Shown here one piece after another: positions 57,987-64,000 of a stretch of DNA of 64,000 nucleotides. Within the stretch, counting starts at the first letter, position 1. Each line of letters opens with the position of its first letter. The stretch is taken from assembly GCF_004664715.2 (NCBI RefSeq), contig NC_051084.1:59825334-59889333 (forward strand), in the 5' to 3' direction. The position numbers were made by a program, and so were the translations under genes. The stretch comes from Peromyscus leucopus. Its lineage: Eukaryota; Chordata; Mammalia; Rodentia; Cricetidae. The notes under the pieces were generated by a model that saw only the letters and a program-made list of their open reading frames with translations, was not told the DNA's origin and ran no database searches.

Positions 57987-58438
57987 TAGAACAAATATCA
58001 TGAACTAATTTCCCCTCAGCTTTAAACAAAATATCTCAAATACCCTTGAGGTACAGAACGTTCTACATACTTTGAGCTTCATATATGAATTCAAACAATG
58101 TGAGATGGAAAATAGAGGGAGACTCAATATCAGTCCTATACAGCTGGTTTAATGTGCTTGATGGAGAAATTTACACATGTATATATATGATACCACCCAT
58201 GTGCACACAAATTATATGCGTATATGTTTATGTATAGTTGTCCATTAGGTTAAACCATATATTTGTCTTAAAACGTCCTCTATCATGATATGTTTTAATC
58301 TACTTGTCAATTATAAGAAAAGGTATAAAAATTGGAAGATTAGTTTCTCTGTTCTGTGTATTTTATGAAGTTCAAAATTGTTATGTAAAACATTAAATTC
58401 ATACTTTTAAATAATAGGTTATTTTTATTGTCATTAGG

Positions 58439-58450
58439 AGTGTGTGTGTG

Positions 58451-58490
<40 letters not shown>
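58439..58490 (+). repeat. (GT)n microsatellite
   Basis: About 26 GT units with one GC. Confidence 0.96.
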
Positions 58491-58496
58491 GGTTGT

Positions 58497-58605
58497 TTTA
58501 TTGAGATGAGGTCTTGCCTTATAACGGAGGCTGGCCTTAAACTCAATCTTCATGTTTCATCCTTCAGCATATAGTGAGCACAGCTGTGAATGAACCCCTC
58601 TGCCT
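58497..58605 (-). mobile_element. Old B1-like SINE, left part, split by the solo LTR
   Basis: 'gatgaggtcttgccttataa' and 'ggctggccttaaactcaatc', then 'gtgagcacagctgtgaatg'. The SINE end 'ctgcctggcttagta' continues after the LTR at 59064. Confidence 0.65.
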
Positions 58606-59063
58606 TGTTGTAGAATATTTTAAGGTGTGTTACTTTTGTTTATGTTGCATTTGCTTAACTGTGAAGTTGTGTTACTTTGCCCATCTAAGACACATAATGG
58701 TCTAATAAAGAGTGGAATGGTCAATAGTGAGGCAGGAGAAAGAATAAGCAGGGCTGTCAGGCAGAGAGTAAATAGACATCTGTGAGTGGGAGAAGAAGGA
58801 GCAAGAACAAGGAGGGGAGGACTTCCGGGGCCAGCTACCCAGCTACACAACCAGTAACAGATTAAGAAAGAAAGGTATACAGAAATAGAGAAAGGCAAAA
58901 GTCCAGAGTCAAAAGACAGAAGGGATAATTTAAGTTAAGAAAGGCTGGCAAGAAACAAGCCAAGGTAAGGCCGAGCATTTATAATTAAGAATAAGGCTCT
59001 GTGTGTGATTCATTTGAGAGCTGGGTGGTGCCCCCCACCAAAGGAGCAAAAACAAACACAACA
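58606..59063 (+). mobile_element. Solo LTR of a rodent endogenous retrovirus-like family (class II-type)
   Basis: 458 bp from TGTTGTAG to ...ACAACA, with TG/CA termini and the 6-bp duplication ctgcct on both sides (58600-58605 and 59064-59069). A 6-bp duplication fits ERVK-type integration. 'ggtctaataaagag' and 'taagaataaggctctgtg' are its familiar internal words. No internal coding sequence is present, so two LTRs probably recombined to leave one. Confidence 0.85.
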
Positions 59064-59069
59064 CTGCCT

Positions 59070-60160
59070 GGCTTAGTAATGGTTTTTTGAGTTAAATATT
59101 ATACTGTATTTTATTTAGTCAGGTTTTTGTTTTTTGGTTTTGGGATTTTTTCTTTTTTGTTTTTTTACTCTTTCCATGAAATATCCTTTTTTCCTGTTAT
59201 TTAAAACATTCTGTCCATCTTTGTGTTTAATGGAAATAACCCACCTCATTAGAAATCACAAGTCATGTTATGTTTGAGTCTATCTTGAGTCTGTCTTTTC
59301 TAAGCCTCATTTAACTAGAATTTTAACAATCTGACATGAACATTTTTGTCTGATACTCATGCCACACTGCATTCCACTTATGATTCCTAATGAGTTCATT
59401 GTCTCTGTCACCTCCTGCTACAGTTACTAACCATTCTTTCTCTATAGTTCTGTGTTTTCATCTTTAAGTTAAATCTTTTGTCTTTTTTTCTACTTTCATA
59501 CATTTCCACCACTGAGTTGGATAGCATACATTTTATTTCAAGTGTTTCTGTTGTCTGCCTAAATAAAGCATTTGCTTTCACTGTATAACAATTAAAACTG
59601 AAGTTGTTGGTCACCAAGCCTCAGTGCCTGTACCTAGATAGATCTCTGCATTTGAGTTATGCTACCTTGTCAAATACTGTTTCTATTTCATTTTCTTTTT
59701 CATGGATTTTTCACACTTTATTTCCTGATCCAGCATACATTTTAAGTCATGTTAAAATATTTTTGCCAGTACTTATGCTTTTATACAAGTAGGTGAGGGT
59801 TGTTTTTTTTTTTTTTTGCAGACATTTTGTCTTCAGTGTGAACTCACTTATAAATTACATGTGTTTCTCTTCAGAATGGACTATGAAAATTGTAGCTATA
59901 TTTAATTTTGTATACACACATATATAAGATGCATATTGGCTATTATCAAAAAGGTATATGTCTTCATTATTTGCTGAACTGTACATCTCTTATATTTACT
60001 CTTTGGTTGGAGACAGGTGTCATATACAGAAATAGTAATGATGCACTATTAAGAAATATGAAGTGACTCATGAGTGAACCCATGGAATTCCACATATTGC
60101 AGTAGGAAAAGGGTTTTATCTAAATGGCCAGAGCATCCTATGTTACATATTGTACAAAAA
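59070..60160 (+). other. Intronic sequence, nothing recognised
   Basis: T-rich, with a few T/G runs (59125-59165) and no named repeat. Confidence 0.5.
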
Positions 60161-60168
60161 TTTCCTTT

Positions 60169-60275
60169 GAGGGCTTGATGTGTGTTTCAGTTTTAGAGTA
60201 CATATTTAGTATGCACAAGGCCCTGGGTTGAATCTCAAGAACCACACATGCATATACTAAAAACAGAGTAAAAAG
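60169..60275 (+). mobile_element. ID SINE, diverged
   Basis: 'gggcttgatgtgtgtttcag', 'ttagagtacatatttagtat' and 'gcacaaggccctgggttgaa', then an A-rich end, match ID. Confidence 0.75.
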
Positions 60276-60414
60276 CTAAAATCCAGAGATTAGAGGCCCT
60301 TTGGATTGGTCCTAACAAAATGTATAATTCCTGTGTTTAAATTTTAAAATTCCAAGATGATTTGGTTTGGAAACCATTATATCTTCCCATAAAACAAATC
60401 CTAAATGAAGAATT

Positions 60415-60630
60415 GACAGACTGGACCACTAGCCAACTATAGCTTGCTGTCTGTCTTTTTATAAAAAAAAAATATTTATTAGACTATATCCATACTCATT
60501 TGTTTACATTCTATCTATGGCTACTTTCCTGTCAGAACAGTGTGGGTGGGTAGTTACAACAAATGCTATATGGCTCATAAAACGAAAATATTTACTATCT
60601 GACCTTTTACTGAAAAGTTAACGGACACCC
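60415..60630 (+). mobile_element. Ancient DNA-transposon-like (MER) remnant
   Basis: 'catactcatttgtttacatt', 'ctatctatggctactttcct' and 'aatatttactatctgacctt' parallel a common mammalian non-autonomous repeat related to 41440-41625. Family uncertain. Confidence 0.6.
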
Positions 60631-61887
60631 ATACTAAATCATACTCTGTTATAGAATAAATTTATAAGAAAATTCTTCTTTAGCCTGACATCTGAAATAC
60701 TTTTGATTCCTTAGTTGATTTTACTTAGTGGCCCTAACAGTAAAGATCTGACTTAGGGACTAGATAAGTGTTTATTCTTGATTCCTCTTATGCTTAGAGT
60801 TTATTTCTGTTTATTTGATTGGGGTTATTTCTTTTCTTCCATCCCTGACAGTCATCTCATTTAATAGAAAGTATAAGACTCCCAGGGCTACTTTGCATAC
60901 ATCTTTTGAAAGGATGGTCATCCCTAGGTGTTTCCTACTAACTTGAACTTCAATTGATGGTAAAGTATAAAATAGTTGATGTACCAAACAGTTCATCAAT
61001 GAATCAACTAGGTATTTGTGCATTCGTTAAAAAAAGTCACATACATTATTCTTTTATAAAATGAAATTATCTGGCTTTTCAATAGGGAATGGTGTCAACG
61101 TAGTATTCAACTATGTTATGTGGGAGTTTATACACATTTGCTTTAAGTATGGATTAAATAGAAAAAGTATCAGTTGGCAAAGAAGAAAGTAATGATTCAA
61201 GTTTTGCTCAAGAGCTGTTAGTGGTTAAAAAGAAGCACATAGCATAACCAAATCCCAGTACAGAAGCAATACTGAACATGGCCCTGACTCACCACCTTCT
61301 ATGTTTGGGGAGTGCAGCTCTCACAGTCACCTTATGTGGAGTGTAGCATGAACTGCCAGAATTAACAATGTCATCTGTGCATTCTGTGTTTGAGGGGGCA
61401 CTCATGTCCTGCCCATTCGCTCTATCACACAGGTGACTTTGATCAGCCATTTCCCAGGATTGTCTCCTGGTGAGATGGCCCAAGACTGTTGACTTGGCTT
61501 AGTGCAACACTCCTTGTTCTCATTTAAAGTGTGGAGAAATCCTTAATGTAGGAGACTCACTGTGGTTTGGAGAGTTTTGTTCCAATATATCGGCTTACAG
61601 CAATTTAAGATTGAGGACTTGAACTGATGTATTGAGGGATTTGAATCTTACTGTAAATGTTCTTCTTATGGGGAAGGGCTTGCCTTAGCAGTTGTGGTTG
61701 ATGCAAAACAGACTTGTAAAAGTAGGCGCTCTTGATCAAGACCAAGAAAGATCAGAGTATGTAGATTGATTATGTTTTCAGCTTGGTGGGAAAAGGAGAT
61801 TTGCATGTGCTGCTTTTTCTCAAACACCTGAATTTTATTTTTCTTTAGGAAAAAATGGTTGACTTTTCTGTCTTATTTCATTTACTT
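60631..61887 (+). other. Intronic sequence upstream of the exon, nothing recognised
   Basis: Free of recognisable rodent repeats for about 1.25 kb before the exon. Confidence 0.5.
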
Positions 61888-61915
61888 AGTTTATTCTCTT
61901 GTCTCTTTTGCCCAG
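61888..61915 (+). promoter_or_regulatory. 3' splice acceptor and polypyrimidine tract of the Rims1 exon
   Basis: A pyrimidine-rich stretch (ttattctcttgtctcttttg) runs into cccag immediately before the exon, with candidate branch-point adenines around 61875-61886 (tttacttag). This sets the exon start at 61916. Confidence 0.85.
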
Positions 61916-62129
61916 GAGATTGCATCAACAGTTTGAAAGCTATAAGGAGCAAGTGAGAAAAATCGGAGAGGAAGCAAGGCGTTACCAGGGCGAGCACAAA
62001 GACGATGCCCCGACATGTGGAATCTGTCATAAGACAAAGTTTGCTGATGGATGTGGCCATCTTTGCTCATATTGTCGCACCAAGTTCTGTGCACGCTGTG
62101 GAGGCCGTGTGTCTCTGCGATCGAACAAT
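61916..62129 (+). CDS. Rims1: Internal coding exon of RIM (Rims1-type), Rab-binding zinc-finger exon
   Basis: RIM proteins are presynaptic active-zone scaffolds whose N-terminal zinc finger and flanking helices bind Rab3 and Munc13. The exon is 214 nt: the last base of a split codon, then 71 codons ending exactly at the donor. It begins RLHQQFESYKEQVRKIGEEA, a charged helix, followed by the FYVE_2-type finger. Paired cysteines lie at exon residues 34/37 (CGIC), 50/53 (CSYC) and 58/61 (CARC), and the exon ends LRSNN. The last CxxC pair of the family is missing, so it should be in the next exon, outside the window. QFESYKEQVRKIGEEARRYQ and CGHLCSYCRTKFC fit my recollection of RIM1; RIM2 reads QFEMYKEQVKKM and CGHNCSYCQTKFC. 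There are no stops or frameshifts. Boundaries come from cccag|gag and aat|gtgagt. RIM identity is very secure; the paralogue call is a little less so. Confidence 0.93.
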
Positions 62130-62135
62130 GTGAGT
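62130..62135 (+). promoter_or_regulatory. 5' splice donor of the Rims1 exon
   Basis: aat|GTGAGT matches the donor consensus on the intron side; the last exon base is T rather than the preferred G. Read-through would add only three codons plus one (VSVL) before TGA at 62142-62144, so intron retention would truncate the protein inside the zinc finger. Confidence 0.88.
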
Positions 62136-63179
62136 GTCCTGTGAACACACCAGGTGCCCAAGAGCTGAAGAAAGCCAACGAATTTGCAAGCATGTAAACC
62201 CTTGCATGGTCTGAGACTAAAGCATGCATGTGATATGCACAGGAATACGTGCTTTTGTGTTTTGTATTTTTCTAAGATCCAAAAAACAGTGGAACAGTGA
62301 TGAACATAATAATAAATAAGATACTTTGCCTATGTGGAGCTTTATATATGATTCCCATTACAAGCCAAAAGAATGCCAATCCAAAGCATTTATTTTTTGA
62401 ATTAAATATAAACTTAGTATCATTAAGGATTATAGAATCATTGAAAATAACTGTAATATATTAAGCAATGGTTAACTCCCATGACAGTAATTTCAGATTT
62501 ACTATCAAGCCAAAGGATCAGTGCCACTTTCATCTCATGAGAAGTATTTAGGAATTTAAGGAACATATAATAAGCCATTTTTAAATGCTAGGGTTATGAG
62601 ATGTATTTCCACCTGCAGAAATTTTCTAATTTTGCTGAAATGAGAGCACAGTATTTTGCTCTACCATAGTTAGCACAAATATTTTGTGCTAAAGGTTCTG
62701 AATAAAAAAATAAATAAATTCTGGTGTAGCAGAACCCACATTACAATTTGTGAAATTCAAGACCCATATTAGCAATTATTTACTCTGAAATACATTTCAG
62801 TGTTATAGTCTTCTCACATTACCTGTGTTAGGACAGTAGAATTATTTGTAGAGAAACCCAAATGAATATTTTGGTTGAGATTTGTAGTATAGTTTTGAAC
62901 AATTGCGATCATCACTGCCTTAAAAATTTCCTAGTATTCAGTACAAACATTTATCATGTTGTTTAACCACGTGCATAATGTGATATAAATATATTTTAAA
63001 TCGTTAAAACTTTAACCACTCTTGAAATTCTTCTCATTTGGAAAAATCAGTTGAGATTGAGAACAAACTCCTCAGCTGACGATGTATTAATTAGTTGGTT
63101 GTCTGAATTTCAGTAGGATATTCTAGACTCTCTTCCAGGGAATTAAGACAGTGGAGTATAATAAGTACATGTTATAGTT

Positions 63180-63300
63180 TAATGTAAGACCAGTGTCATC
63201 TCTGAACAAGAGAGTTTCCTTAGCTATAAAACAAGGAGTAGTAGTATCTTTCATACTTGTTATGAGAGTGAAATAAAAAGAATTTAAGCCAATGTCACAT
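63180..63300 (-). mobile_element. MIR-like fragment
   Basis: 'tttccttagctataaaacaa' and 'cttgttatgagagtgaaata' match reversed MIR. Confidence 0.55.
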
Positions 63301-64000
63301 GAGAGAGTTCATAAGATGTGTTTGTTATTCCCTCCTCCAATTTTTAGTGTTTGTAAGTACGTCCTTTGGGATGGATTTTTGCAGGTGGGTCCTGGAGGTG
63401 ATTACAATAGGTAACAGTCTGAAAGTTGCTGGCAGTGGCAGATTGTGTACGTCAGCCGAGGGTTAGTGTTGGCTGAGTACCTGCAGCTGCTGAAGCTGTT
63501 AACTTCCCATTACAGGGTTGAGGCAAGCCAACTGTCGCATTGTTGACTGCTGGGATATTGAAGTTGTTAGGGTCAAAGTCAGGTTGTAGAGAGAAAACTG
63601 AGCTAGGAAGTTCTTTTTATTCTTTGAAGCAGATACTAATGCCTGCTTTTGTTCATTTCTCTTATACTAAAATTACCGCCACTTGAAAAAAAAATATTTA
63701 AAGAAATAAAATTAAAGAAGGTCCAGCTTAAAATTATGTCTTATGTGTAAGAACAAAACAGTATGTAAACCTGTTTTCTCTTATGATAAAATATTGAAAT
63801 ACATACAATTAAATGCCATTTTTAACTGCTGTGTAATAAGTCATGCCTAAAATACTTATATTTCTCCTATTTTTAATCCATGACACTTTTCATTATTAGA
63901 TATTTTTCTAAATTTGGTCTCCAACCATTTCTGGTGTAATTTAATAGATTTTTAGTATCATTCTATGTGTTTAATAAAGTATTTTCAGTAATAGCAGGAA

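Larger units (their letters stand above)
1..61915 (+). other. Inferred intron upstream of the Rims1 exon
   Basis: No other exon with a credible open frame, splice sites and known protein similarity was found. The family's preceding exons (N-terminal helix region) were searched for by eye and not seen. RIM genes are very large, so a long intron here is expected. Small alternative exons cannot be excluded. Repeats within this span are listed separately. Confidence 0.75.
62130..64000 (+). other. Intron downstream of the Rims1 exon (start only)
   Basis: AT-rich sequence without recognisable exons. A MIR-like piece lies near 63180-63300, and 63385-63600 is less AT-rich and looks single-copy. The next Rims1 exon, with the final zinc-ligand cysteines, is not in the window. 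Confidence 0.75.

Noticed and set aside
61899..61915. Coding frame extending upstream of the RIM exon
   Set aside because: These codons are polypyrimidine tract and acceptor; the family sequence begins at the RLHQQ codons after the AG.
1..64000. CRISPR array, tRNA/rRNA genes or a bacterial-type defence system
   Set aside because: No spaced palindromic repeats, tRNA cloverleaf or prokaryotic gene organisation; the direct repeats found are microsatellites, SINEs or L1 monomers.

Overview
This window is mammalian, from a muroid rodent. It carries B1, B2, B3/B4 and ID-like SINEs, Lx/L1 LINE fragments and MT-type LTRs together. The B1 copies read '...aaaggcgcaaagctacacagagaaaccctg', which I associate with cricetids (voles, deer mice, hamsters) more than with Mus or Rattus. 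The family assignment is an inference; genus and species cannot be read from the sequence.

Only one host protein-coding exon is convincing. It lies at 61916-62129 on the + strand and encodes 71 residues that start the zinc finger of a RIM active-zone protein. The wording of the peptide points to Rims1 rather than Rims2. It has a strong acceptor and a GTGAGT donor. The other ~63.8 kb is best read as intron of that gene: about 61.9 kb upstream and 1.9 kb downstream. I found no second exon, and short alternative exons could be missed by eye.

The main accessory feature is a nearly full-length LINE-1 on the minus strand at 26981-33963, antisense to the host gene. It has a 34-base T run, a perfect 14-bp target-site duplication, three ~267-bp 5' UTR monomers, an open ORF1 and an ORF2 broken by one frameshift. 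All EN catalytic residues and the RT FADD box are still present. It landed inside an ancient MIR.

Around it is layered repeat fossil material. This includes an old L1M-like ORF2 remnant (6140-7490) and rodent Lx/L1 3'-end pieces, one with an internal inversion (9197-9962). There is a solo LTR with a 6-bp duplication (58606-59063), an MT-type LTR (19440-19840), two MLT1-like LTRs (one splitting a MIR), two DNA-transposon-like remnants, several MIR and L2 pieces, and more than 20 microsatellites. Two non-repeat signals stand out: a perfect CTCF core match at 54710-54723, and a ~150-bp direct duplication (51405-51554 and 52332-52485). I found no tRNA or rRNA gene, CRISPR array, bacterial-type system or new coding system.
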